This document shows positions 1-5,328 of a stretch of DNA of 5,364 bases, piece by piece. The first letter of the stretch is position 1; every line of letters begins with the position of its first letter. The DNA lies in assembly GCA_900555665.1 (NCBI GenBank), contig USLX01000095.1, positions 1 to 5,364 on the forward strand, in the 5' to 3' direction. The notes below the pieces were generated by a model. That model was not told the DNA's origin, searched no databases, and saw only the letters and a program-made list of their open reading frames with translations. Both the position numbers and the translations under genes were made by a program. Source of the DNA: an uncultured Eubacteriales bacterium (GTDB taxonomy: Bacteria; Bacillota; Clostridia; Oscillospirales; Oscillospiraceae).

Positions 1-25
1 TGCGAATGAGCCGCAGGGGAAGAGT

Positions 26-48
26 GAAGGGGACAAAGAGTCCCCTTC
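26..48. terminator. Perfect 9-bp hairpin, possible terminator or intergenic repeat
   Basis: Bases 26-34 (GAAGGGGAC) are the exact reverse complement of 40-48, with a 5-base loop. The hairpin lies downstream of the leftward two-gene unit, just past a longer hairpin. Neither strand has a clear T run after it, so it is not a textbook intrinsic terminator. It could equally belong to an intergenic repeat family. The pairing is seen directly; the role is inferred. Confidence 0.35.
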
Positions 49-61
49 GCGTTCAATCAAG

Positions 62-95
62 CAGTTTTCTGAACTTTTTCAAGTTCAGAAAACTG
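62..95 (-). terminator. Perfect 15-bp hairpin after the leftward operon, likely transcript end
   Basis: Bases 62-76 pair without mismatch with 81-95, leaving a 4-base loop (TTTC on the plus strand, GAAA on the minus-strand RNA). The right edge is 24 nt beyond the TAG stop of the small membrane protein gene (stop at 122-120), where a terminator for that leftward unit is expected. The following minus-strand bases are not U-rich, so termination efficiency is uncertain. The structure might instead protect the 3' end or be a dispersed repeat. The symmetry means it would also fold on plus-strand RNA. Confidence 0.45.
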
Positions 96-119
96 GACAG
101 CAGCCCGGAGGGCGTCTTC

Positions 120-416
120 CTATTTTTGCTGCAAGTCTTTTGGCAGCTGCTTTTCATTCTGCGCAATCAGCAGACTGACCAGCAGCGCCGGAACCAGTGC
201 CGAGAGCGCAATCGTGTACCACGGGTGCGCGTAGGCCACCGAGTCCGTCATCGCATACCCCGCAATCAGCATCACCGCCGCCATGGCGAACAGCGCCACG
301 CGGATTCCGTTGCAGATCTTGTCATAGCGCACCAGATACGAAAACCATGCGTCTGCGTCTTCAAACAGCTCCGCCGCGCGCCACGGCGTAAACGTCCTGC
401 AAAGCCAGTCCTTCAT
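120..416 (-). CDS. Small two-helix membrane protein of unknown function
   Basis: The product has 98 residues and I do not recognise its family. After an amphipathic N-terminus (MKDWLCRTFTPWRAAELFED) there are two hydrophobic stretches, at about residues 37-57 and 66-86. The tail is short and polar (NEKQLPKDLQQK), and there is no signal peptidase site. The loop between the helices holds an acidic residue and aromatics. The start is the ATG at 416-414, preceded by GGAGG two bases away and by an AAAGGA further up. A longer reading from 503 would overlap the upstream regulator gene and begins with Arg/Cys-rich sequence unlike a real N-terminus. The gene begins 16 nt after the stop of the DtxR-type regulator, so the two are almost surely co-transcribed. 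A role in metal homeostasis or envelope physiology is possible from context only. Confidence 0.7.
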   Translation of the reverse strand: MKDWLCRTFTPWRAAELFEDADAWFSYLVRYDKICNGIRVALFAMAAVMLIAGYAMTDSVAYAHPWYTIALSALVPALLVSLLIAQNEKQLPKDLQQK

Positions 417-432
417 TTCCTCCGCATTCCTT

Positions 433-825
433 TCACAATTCCGCCCAAAGCACGTCCTCCTCCGGCAGCCCCAGGCTGCGCTTGAGCGCCAAAAAGCTCT
501 CATCGCTGATCACATGTTCAATCCGGCAAGCATCCTCTGCCGCGCATTTCCGGCTCACGCCGATGCGCGTCAGCCAGAGCGTCAGCACGCGGTGCCGTTC
601 GTAAATTTTTTCTGCCGCCGCAAAGCCGCGCTCTGTCAGATGCAGCCATCCGCCGTCCTCCACGGTCAGATATCCGCCCTCACGCAGCAGTCCCAGCGCG
701 CGGCTCACCGATGGCTTGGAGTAACCCATATACTCGCTTACATCCACCGCGCGAACCTGCCCTCTCCGGTGCAGCAGTACATGGATGGATTCCAAATACA
801 TCTCGCCCGATTCCTGTAAATGCAC
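433..825 (-). CDS. DtxR/MntR-family metal-dependent transcriptional repressor
   Basis: The product has 130 residues, the length of a DtxR-family repressor that lacks the C-terminal SH3-like domain. The N-terminal winged helix covers about residues 5-65, with recognition helix SKPSVSRAL at 36-44 and wing LHLTERG at 61-67. The dimerisation and metal-binding helices follow, with ERH at 76-78 and DACRIEHVISDE at 98-109. Family members bind Fe2+ or Mn2+ and then repress metal uptake genes. Met9, Cys100, Glu103 and His104 align by eye with DtxR Met10, Cys102, Glu105 and His106, the primary site of iron-sensing members. Residue 9 is not the Asp found in B. subtilis MntR. The start is GTG at 825-823, with AAAGGAGG at 841-834 and an 8-nt spacer. 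The alternative ATG at codon 9 lacks such a site and would remove conserved helix 1. It heads a two-gene leftward unit and diverges from the dlt-like operon, which it could regulate, though nothing proves that. Confidence 0.9.
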   Translation of the reverse strand: MHLQESGEMYLESIHVLLHRRGQVRAVDVSEYMGYSKPSVSRALGLLREGGYLTVEDGGWLHLTERGFAAAEKIYERHRVLTLWLTRIGVSRKCAAEDACRIEHVISDESFLALKRSLGLPEEDVLWAEL

Positions 826-833
826 CGCCGCAG

Positions 834-841
834 CCTCCTTT
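834..841 (-). promoter_or_regulatory. Ribosome binding site deciding the GTG start of the DtxR-type gene
   Basis: On the minus strand the sequence AAAGGAGG lies 8 nt upstream of the GTG at 825-823. This near-perfect anti-16S match at ideal spacing is the reason for choosing the GTG over the internal ATG at 801-799. Confidence 0.8.
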
Positions 842-856
842 GTTCTGAATTATATA

Positions 857-885
857 ATTATACCACACTTTTCTGCCCGCCGCAA
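857..885 (-). promoter_or_regulatory. Sigma-A-type promoter for the regulator and small membrane protein
   Basis: Read on the minus strand, TTGCGG (885-880) is followed by a 17-nt spacer and TATAAT (862-857). A TG one base before the -10 makes it an extended -10 (TGGTATAAT). Transcription would begin near position 850, giving a short leader with the Shine-Dalgarno at 841-834. The -10 sits in an AT-rich island inside GC-rich surroundings. A perfect 12-bp palindrome (AATTATATAATT, 848-859) overlaps the end of the -10 and the predicted start site, where a repressor could block initiation. Confidence 0.75.
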
Positions 886-942
886 CGGCTGAAATCTAAA
901 ATGGCCCCGCCTCTTCGATTGCCCGCCCGATGGTGAACGTAG

Positions 943-961
943 GGGCGACCGTTGGCCGCCC
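943..961. repeat. GC-rich inverted repeat, possible dispersed intergenic element
   Basis: Bases 943-950 (GGGCGACC) pair with 954-961 (GGCCGCCC), with one A/C mismatch and a 3-base loop. The surrounding GTAGGGGCG...CGCCCG pattern resembles short repeats I associate with intergenic regions of gut Oscillospirales. That resemblance is recollection, not a search. It lies between the divergent promoters and too far from either start to look like a ribosome-level control. Confidence 0.4.
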
Positions 962-1053
962 GTAAAGGCCTCCTCTGCGGCAGAAGAAGCCGGCGCCACT
1001 TCATTTCCGCCGGGGCGGCGAAAACTCCATATCCGCAGCCTCCTTCTTCCTTT

Positions 1054-1088
1054 CCAAACCGGAACCATTTCACTGGGTTCCGGTTTGG
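1054..1088. repeat. Perfect 13-bp inverted repeat (hairpin) in the divergent intergenic region
   Basis: Bases 1054-1066 (CCAAACCGGAACC) are the exact reverse complement of 1076-1088, with a 9-base loop. No T run follows on the plus strand (GCTGGTCAATG). On the minus strand the next bases are AAAGGAAGAAGG, also not a terminator tail. It may be a dyad operator, a remnant of a transcription terminator from a lost upstream gene, or part of a repeat. The pairing is certain; the function is unknown. Confidence 0.5.
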
Positions 1089-1127
1089 CTGGTCAATGGG
1101 ACGGCACTGCATTAGGACCCTCTATGA

Positions 1128-1178
1128 AGAGGGGGCCTTTCCGCTGCGGCAGGATGCAAAAAACCAAAAGGCCCCTCT
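1128..1178 (+). terminator. Bulged 12-bp hairpin next to the operon promoter, terminator-like
   Basis: Bases 1128-1140 (AGAGGGGGCCTTT) pair with 1167-1178 of the complementary stretch ending CCCCTCT, with one extra G on the left arm and an internal loop of about 26 nt. T-rich CTTTACTTTT follows at 1181-1190, so on plus-strand RNA this looks like an intrinsic terminator. The same T-rich bases supply the -35 box of the next promoter. It would insulate the operon from read-through, although no rightward gene lies upstream in the window. The left arm can also pair with CCCTCT at 1118-1123, so two structures exclude each other. Confidence 0.45.
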
Positions 1179-1181
1179 CGC

Positions 1182-1210
1182 TTTACTTTTCCCACCGTAT
1201 GTGGTACAAT
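1182..1210 (+). promoter_or_regulatory. Sigma-A-type promoter of the dlt-like operon
   Basis: TTTACT (1182-1187) is followed by a 17-nt spacer and TACAAT (1205-1210). The TG at 1202-1203 just before the -10 gives an extended element, TGGTACAAT. It closely matches the leftward promoter's TGGTATAAT. Predicted initiation is near 1217, leaving a leader of only about 20 nt before the first ATG, so a riboswitch or attenuator in this transcript is unlikely. Confidence 0.7.
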
Positions 1211-1223
1211 ATAACATCATTTT

Positions 1224-1229
1224 GAGGAG
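1224..1229 (+). promoter_or_regulatory. Ribosome binding site fixing the first operon gene start at 1238
   Basis: GAGGAG lies 8 nt upstream of the ATG at 1238-1240. An in-frame GTG at 1229 would lie inside this site and add only three residues (M-C-P), so it is rejected as a start. Confidence 0.75.
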
Positions 1230-1237
1230 TGTGCCCC

Positions 1238-2758
1238 ATGCAAAAAAATGTGCTGGAATATCTCGAAGCCTCCGCGCGGCGCAGCCCGGAAAAGACGGCC
1301 TTCACCGACGGCGGGCGGAGCTTTACCTATGCGCAGCTGCTCTCCTGCGCCAAAGGCCTTGGCACACACCTGGCCAAAACGGCCCCCTGCCTGCGCCGCC
1401 CCGTTGCCGTGCTCATCGGCCGCACGGCCGAGAGCATTGCCGCCATGCAGGGCGTGCTCTACGCCGGCGGCTGCTATGTCCCGATTGACGACCATATGCC
1501 GGAGGCCCGCATGCGCAAGATCTTCGAGCAGGTGCGCCCCGCAGCAATCGTCTTTGCCGAGGCGAACCGCGCCGCGGCCGAGTTGGTCGCCGACTGCGCG
1601 CCGCTCGTTTTCCTGGAGGACGGCTTCGCTGTGGAGCCAGACGAAGCGCTGCTCGCCTCCCTCCGCGAACAGGTCATCGACCTCGATCCGCTCTACCTCC
1701 TCTTCACCTCCGGTTCCACCGGCACGCCCAAGGGCATCGTCATCCCGCACCGCGCGATGATCGACTTTGCCGACTGGATGAGCGAATTTTGCGGCTACAC
1801 CGAAAACGACGTCTTCGGCAATCAGGCCCCCTTCTACTTCGACCTCTCCTGCAAGGACGTCTACCAGACGCTCCGCCTCGGCGCGACGTGCCGTATCTTC
1901 GACAAAAAATACTTTACCTTCCCCATGCTCCTCCTGCAGGAGATGGAAAAGGCGGGCGTCACCGCCATCAACTGGGCAACCTCGGCATTCCACCTCGTCG
2001 CCAGCTCCGGCGCGCTCGAAAAATACGCGCCGAAGTCCCTGAAAAAGGCCGCCCTCGGCGGCGAGGCGCTCCAGGCCCGCTATGTGAACGCCTGGAAAGC
2101 TGCCGTGCCCGCCCTCTCGGTCGTCAACATGTATGGCCCCACGGAGACGACCGTCGACTGCACCGCCATACACCTCGCGCGCGATTACCGGGATGATGAG
2201 CCCATCCCCATCGGCACGGCCTGCCGCAACATGCAGGTCCTCCTCCTCGGCGAGGGCGGGCAGCCCGTTGCCCCCGGCCAGCCGGGCGAAATCTGCGTCC
2301 GCGGCACCGGCGTCGCCAGCGGCTACTTCGGCGACCCCGAAAAATCCGATGCCGCCTTCATCCAGAACCCCTGCAACCCCTATTTCCGCGACATTCTCTA
2401 TAAAACCGGCGATCTCGCTGTCCAACGCGAGGATGGCCTGCTCTATTTCCTCTCCCGGCGTGACGGGCAGATCAAGCACATGGGCTACCGCATCGAGCTT
2501 GGCGAAATTGAGGTTGCGCTGCACAGTATCCCCGGCATCCGCGCTGCCGCCTGCCTCTTCGACCAGACGCGCGACCGCATCCTCTGCATCTACGCCGGCG
2601 CGCCCGACAGCGCAGAGCTGGCGAAAGCGATGCGAAAGCTCGTGCCGAAATACATGCTCCCGAACATCTACGAAAAGCTGGAGGCCCTCCCCTATAACGC
2701 CAATGGCAAGATCGACCGGGTGCAGCTCAAGGAGCGTTATCTCCATGCAGAAAGTTGA
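1238..2758 (+). CDS. DltA-like amino acid adenylation enzyme (carrier protein ligase)
   Basis: The product has 506 residues, the usual length of DltA, a stand-alone adenylation enzyme that uses ATP to activate an amino acid and load it onto a carrier protein thiol in the cytosol. The ANL-superfamily core motifs appear in order: P-loop LYLLFTSGSTGTPKG (152-166), FDLSCKD (201-207), GGEAL (274-278), YGPTETTV (299-306), YKTGD (388-392), hinge DGQIKHMGYRIELGEIE (409-425), and catalytic Lys491 in NANGKID. Asp202 aligns with the DltA Asp that holds the substrate amine, so the substrate is very likely an amino acid. Gly274 falls where DltA (FCGEVL) has the Cys linked to D-Ala selectivity, so the substrate may not be D-alanine. 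There is no fused condensation or carrier domain, so it is not a full NRPS module. It is the first gene of the operon and overlaps the GNAT gene by 14 nt; its likely carrier is encoded at 3551. Canonical DltA remains possible. Confidence 0.88.
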   Translation: MQKNVLEYLEASARRSPEKTAFTDGGRSFTYAQLLSCAKGLGTHLAKTAPCLRRPVAVLIGRTAESIAAMQGVLYAGGCYVPIDDHMPEARMRKIFEQVRPAAIVFAEANRAAAELVADCAPLVFLEDGFAVEPDEALLASLREQVIDLDPLYLLFTSGSTGTPKGIVIPHRAMIDFADWMSEFCGYTENDVFGNQAPFYFDLSCKDVYQTLRLGATCRIFDKKYFTFPMLLLQEMEKAGVTAINWATSAFHLVASSGALEKYAPKSLKKAALGGEALQARYVNAWKAAVPALSVVNMYGPTETTVDCTAIHLARDYRDDEPIPIGTACRNMQVLLLGEGGQPVAPGQPGEICVRGTGVASGYFGDPEKSDAAFIQNPCNPYFRDILYKTGDLAVQREDGLLYFLSRRDGQIKHMGYRIELGEIEVALHSIPGIRAAACLFDQTRDRILCIYAGAPDSAELAKAMRKLVPKYMLPNIYEKLEALPYNANGKIDRVQLKERYLHAES

Positions 2759-3554
2759 CTCCACCGAGGCCCTTGCCGCCCTTCTGGACGCCCAGCTGAG
2801 ACGCGGCGTCCGCACCAACAATTTCCTCACCGCTGCCGACTATGGCCGTGAGATGAAAACCGGCCTCTGGGTCCAGGCCTCCGGGGATGCGCTCTGCATG
2901 TTCCGCGACCGGAAGACCCATTACATTTTGAATTTTTATCTCCAGCCGGGGACGTCCTTGAATCTTCCAAATTTAGACAAACCCATCGTCACCGAGCTGC
3001 CCTACCGGCCCAAGGATGCTGCCGCGATGCTTGCCACGGCGGAGGATTTTTGTGCGCTCGGCTTCCGGGAGGTGCTGCGCCGAACCCGGCGGACACGTCC
3101 GGCATCGCCTGCCGCAGCCGTGCCGCAAGCCGCGCCGCAGGCCTGGCGCTGCCATGCCGCGCCGCTTTGCCGCAAATCTGCCGCAGACGAATTCCTGAAA
3201 CAAGCGTTTTCTGCCTATACAGGCTGTCTTCCTACAGAGGACACTTTGGCTGCCGCGCTTGACGCGGGCCAGATCCTCTGCGCCGAAGATGCGCATGGAA
3301 TCTGCGGCCTTCTGCACTTCGCGCCGGGCCGGGCCGCGTCTGAAATCCGGCACCTCGCCGTCCGTGAAGACTGCCGCCGCCGGGGCGTCGCAAGCGCACT
3401 CTTTGACGCCTATCTGGCCGAAACCGGCGGGCAAAAGAGCCTCGTCTGGGCCACAACCGGCAACATCGCCGCCGAACACTTCTATGAAACACACGATTAC
3501 CGGCCCGATGGATGGAATTCCGTCGTGCTGCAATATGGAGGAACCGAACAATGA
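2745..3554 (+). CDS. GNAT-family acyltransferase with an extra N-terminal domain
   Basis: The product has 269 residues. The C-terminal part (about 150-262) is a GNAT domain: the acyl-CoA-binding signature CRRRGVASAL lies at 210-219 (Arg211-x-x-Gly214-x-Ala216), preceded by strand EIRHLAV, with FYETHDY near 246-252 as the usual late Tyr region. Residues 1-110 look like alternating strands and helices ending in ALGFREVLRRTR, which resembles the close of a GNAT fold, so this may be a degenerate second GNAT half. An Ala/Pro/Arg-rich linker joins them (about 112-150). The start is ATG 2745, with AAGGAG at 2729-2734 inside the upstream gene; the 14-nt overlap suggests coupled translation. Canonical dlt operons have no such gene. 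Placement between the adenylation enzyme and the carrier suggests action on the tethered amino acid (N-acylation), or use of aminoacyl-carrier as donor. No substrate can be assigned from sequence. Confidence 0.82.
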   Translation: MQKVDSTEALAALLDAQLRRGVRTNNFLTAADYGREMKTGLWVQASGDALCMFRDRKTHYILNFYLQPGTSLNLPNLDKPIVTELPYRPKDAAAMLATAEDFCALGFREVLRRTRRTRPASPAAAVPQAAPQAWRCHAAPLCRKSAADEFLKQAFSAYTGCLPTEDTLAAALDAGQILCAEDAHGICGLLHFAPGRAASEIRHLAVREDCRRRGVASALFDAYLAETGGQKSLVWATTGNIAAEHFYETHDYRPDGWNSVVLQYGGTEQ

Positions 3555-3778
3555 GAGAACAAATCATCGAGATTTTGACTGAAATCTGCCCCGGCGTGGA
3601 CTTTGAGCAGGAAACTGCCCTCATCGACGACGGCCTGATCGACTCGCTCGACATTGTCGCCGTCGTGACCGATCTGATGGACACGTTTGACGTGCAGCTC
3701 GGCGTGGATGACCTCACGCCGGAGAACTTCAACTCCGTCGACGCCATCTGCCAGCTCATCGAGCGCGCACAAGGCTGA
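3551..3778 (+). CDS. Stand-alone phosphopantetheine carrier protein (DltC-like ACP)
   Basis: The product has 75 acidic residues, the size of DltC or an acyl carrier protein. The attachment site is Ser32 in DDGLIDSLDIV (26-36), where a phosphopantetheinyl transferase would add the arm that carries the activated amino acid as a thioester. The rest fits the four-helix ACP fold, with DLTPENFNSVDAICQLIE forming the last loop and helix. The start is ATG 3551, with GGAGG at 3537-3541 nine bases upstream. The start codon overlaps the GNAT stop as ATGA, and its own stop shares one base with the MBOAT start. It lies between the GNAT and MBOAT genes, whereas canonical dlt has the carrier after dltB. It very probably accepts the amino acid from the enzyme encoded at 1238 and presents it to the membrane enzyme. 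A fatty acid synthesis ACP is unlikely given the context. Confidence 0.9.
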   Translation: MREQIIEILTEICPGVDFEQETALIDDGLIDSLDIVAVVTDLMDTFDVQLGVDDLTPENFNSVDAICQLIERAQG

Positions 3779-5319
3779 TGGCTTTCACATCCGCCGCGTT
3801 TCTTGGCCTGACAGCCCTGGCCGTCGTACTCTATTACGTCCTGCCAAAGCGCGCGCAGTGGTGCGTGCTGCTTGCCGCCAGCATGGTATTTTACCTTGCG
3901 GGCGGCTGGAAGAGCCTGATCTGGCTCCTTCTGGTGATCCTTGTCACATGGACAGCGGGCCTCCTCCTGGGACGCCTGAACGAGAGAGCCCCTTCGGATA
4001 AGGCAGAAAAAGCAAAGCTTCAAAAACAGAAGAAATTTATCTCTGTATGCTGCATAATTTTGTGTTTTGGCCTGCTTTTTGCCATGAAATATTGGAATTT
4101 TACGCGGGACTTGTTTCCAAAATCTCTCGCGTCCCGGATTCCAACCTGGGATTTCCTCGTCCCGCTTGGCCTCTCGTTCTTCATTTTTCAGTCCATCAGT
4201 TATGTGATCGATGTCTACCGTGGGAAACAAAAATGTGAGAATAACTTCCTGAAATACGCGCTTTTTGTCTCATTTTTCCCGCAAATTGTTCAGGGACCGA
4301 TCAGCCGCTATGGCCAGCTGGCCCCGCAGCTGACCACAGAACGCAGTCTCTGCTGGGCGGACATCCAGGCCGGCATTCAACTCGCGCTCTGGGGCTATTT
4401 TAAAAAGCTCGTCATCGCCGACCGTGCTGCAGTTTTGGTAAATAATGTAATTTTCGACAGCACTCCATTCGGCGGCGCCGTCATTGCAACCGGCATTTTC
4501 TTCTATTGCATTCAACTTTATTGTGACTTTTCCGGCGGAATTGATATTACACGCGGCGTTGCGCGGATGTTTGGCATCGATATGGTGCAAAATTTCCGGC
4601 GTCCGCTGTTCGCCACATCTCTGACTGACTATTGGCGCCGCTGGCACATCACGCTGGGAAGCTGGATGCGCGACTATGTGTTTTATCCGCTTTCCCTGTC
4701 AAAACCGTTCGGAAAACTCGGAAAATGGGCCAGAAAACACCTGAAAGGCACCCCTGGAAAGATTTTTGCGACCTCTGCCGCGACATTTATTGTCTATCTC
4801 ATCATCGGCATCTGGCACGGTGCAAACTTTCGCTATATCGCCTTCGGCCTCTGGAACGGCACGCTCATCACGGCTTCGCTGTTGATGGAGCGGCGCTTCC
4901 TCGCCTGGAAATCCGCGCTGCACATCGACGACAAATCCACCGGCTGGCGCATTTTTATGACCGTGCGCACCGCGCTGCTTGTCTTTATCGGCCGCTATTT
5001 TACGCGCGCACCGCGCCTGACAACGGTATTCTCTTTGTTAAAAACCACGGTGCTTCATCCGAATTTCGGGGAATTACCGCATAAAATCCTGTCGCTCGGC
5101 CTGACGGCGGGGGATCTTTTGATCGTTGCGGCGGGCATCCTGATTGTCCACGCGGTGGAATTTTTTGAAGAGCGCGGCACGGATGTCCGCGGCTGGCTCA
5201 ATGCGAGAAGAGTGTCCGTTCAAGTGCTGATTTTGCTGGTTTCTCTGCTGATCCTGGCGTTTTTCGGCATTTTCCGCAGCGGTTACATTTCGTCTGAATT
5301 CATCTACGGGCAGTTCTGA
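3778..5319 (+). CDS. MBOAT-family membrane O-acyltransferase (DltB/AlgI superfamily)
   Basis: The product is a 513-residue polytopic membrane protein with about ten hydrophobic segments; clear ones lie near 5-22, 27-43, 46-65, 87-103 and 124-146, with the last near the C-terminus. A Lys-rich cytosolic loop (about 67-87) follows the third. Signature motifs are FFPQIVQGPISRYGQL (166-181 region), DYWRRWHITLGSWMRDY with His290, and IGIWHGANF with His347. These match the two conserved histidines of DltB/AlgI-type enzymes, His347 being the presumed catalytic one. Such proteins move acyl groups from a cytosolic carrier to a secreted polysaccharide or teichoic acid. WRRWH and the FYPLSLSKPFGKLGKW stretch look more like the clostridial AlgI/PatA-like clade than classical DltB, by recollection. 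The ATG shares a base with the ACP stop (TGATG) and has only a weak AAGG nearby, so initiation is probably coupled. Parts of the gene are visibly more AT-rich than its neighbours upstream. Confidence 0.93.
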   Translation: MAFTSAAFLGLTALAVVLYYVLPKRAQWCVLLAASMVFYLAGGWKSLIWLLLVILVTWTAGLLLGRLNERAPSDKAEKAKLQKQKKFISVCCIILCFGLLFAMKYWNFTRDLFPKSLASRIPTWDFLVPLGLSFFIFQSISYVIDVYRGKQKCENNFLKYALFVSFFPQIVQGPISRYGQLAPQLTTERSLCWADIQAGIQLALWGYFKKLVIADRAAVLVNNVIFDSTPFGGAVIATGIFFYCIQLYCDFSGGIDITRGVARMFGIDMVQNFRRPLFATSLTDYWRRWHITLGSWMRDYVFYPLSLSKPFGKLGKWARKHLKGTPGKIFATSAATFIVYLIIGIWHGANFRYIAFGLWNGTLITASLLMERRFLAWKSALHIDDKSTGWRIFMTVRTALLVFIGRYFTRAPRLTTVFSLLKTTVLHPNFGELPHKILSLGLTAGDLLIVAAGILIVHAVEFFEERGTDVRGWLNARRVSVQVLILLVSLLILAFFGIFRSGYISSEFIYGQF

Positions 5320-5328
5320 GGAGGGCCT

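Noticed and set aside
6..485. Plus-strand open frame opposite the small membrane protein and regulator
   Set aside because: Its translation is Arg/Gln/His-rich and it passes through the two hairpins. The minus strand has the well-formed genes with ribosome binding sites.
417..503. Longer N-terminus (29 extra residues) for the small membrane protein
   Set aside because: It would overlap the regulator gene by about 70 nt and begins with Arg/Cys/Trp-rich residues. The ATG at 416 has its own Shine-Dalgarno.
1154..1225. Short plus-strand ORF of 23 codons starting ATGCAAAAAACC
   Set aside because: It spans the -35 and -10 of the operon promoter and stops at the ribosome binding site. Only a weak AGG precedes it, so it is probably chance.
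1100..1237. Riboswitch or T-box leader for the dlt-like operon
   Set aside because: No T-box or known riboswitch signature is visible, and the predicted start leaves only about 20 nt of leader. The hairpins lie upstream of the promoter.
952..1488. Plus-strand open frame through the intergenic region into the adenylation gene
   Set aside because: It is Arg/Pro/His-rich shadow sequence, crosses the promoter and the start of the real gene, and has no ribosome binding site.
1217..2830. Very long minus-strand open frame (537 codons) opposite the adenylation gene
   Set aside because: It is a mirror of the GC-rich, C-ending plus-strand gene. The protein is low in recognisable motifs, has no ribosome binding site, and the plus strand carries a complete set of adenylation motifs.
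3232..4230. Minus-strand open frame of 332 codons
   Set aside because: It lies across the GNAT, carrier and MBOAT genes, all with clear family signatures on the plus strand. Its translation is compositionally odd and Arg/Ser-rich.
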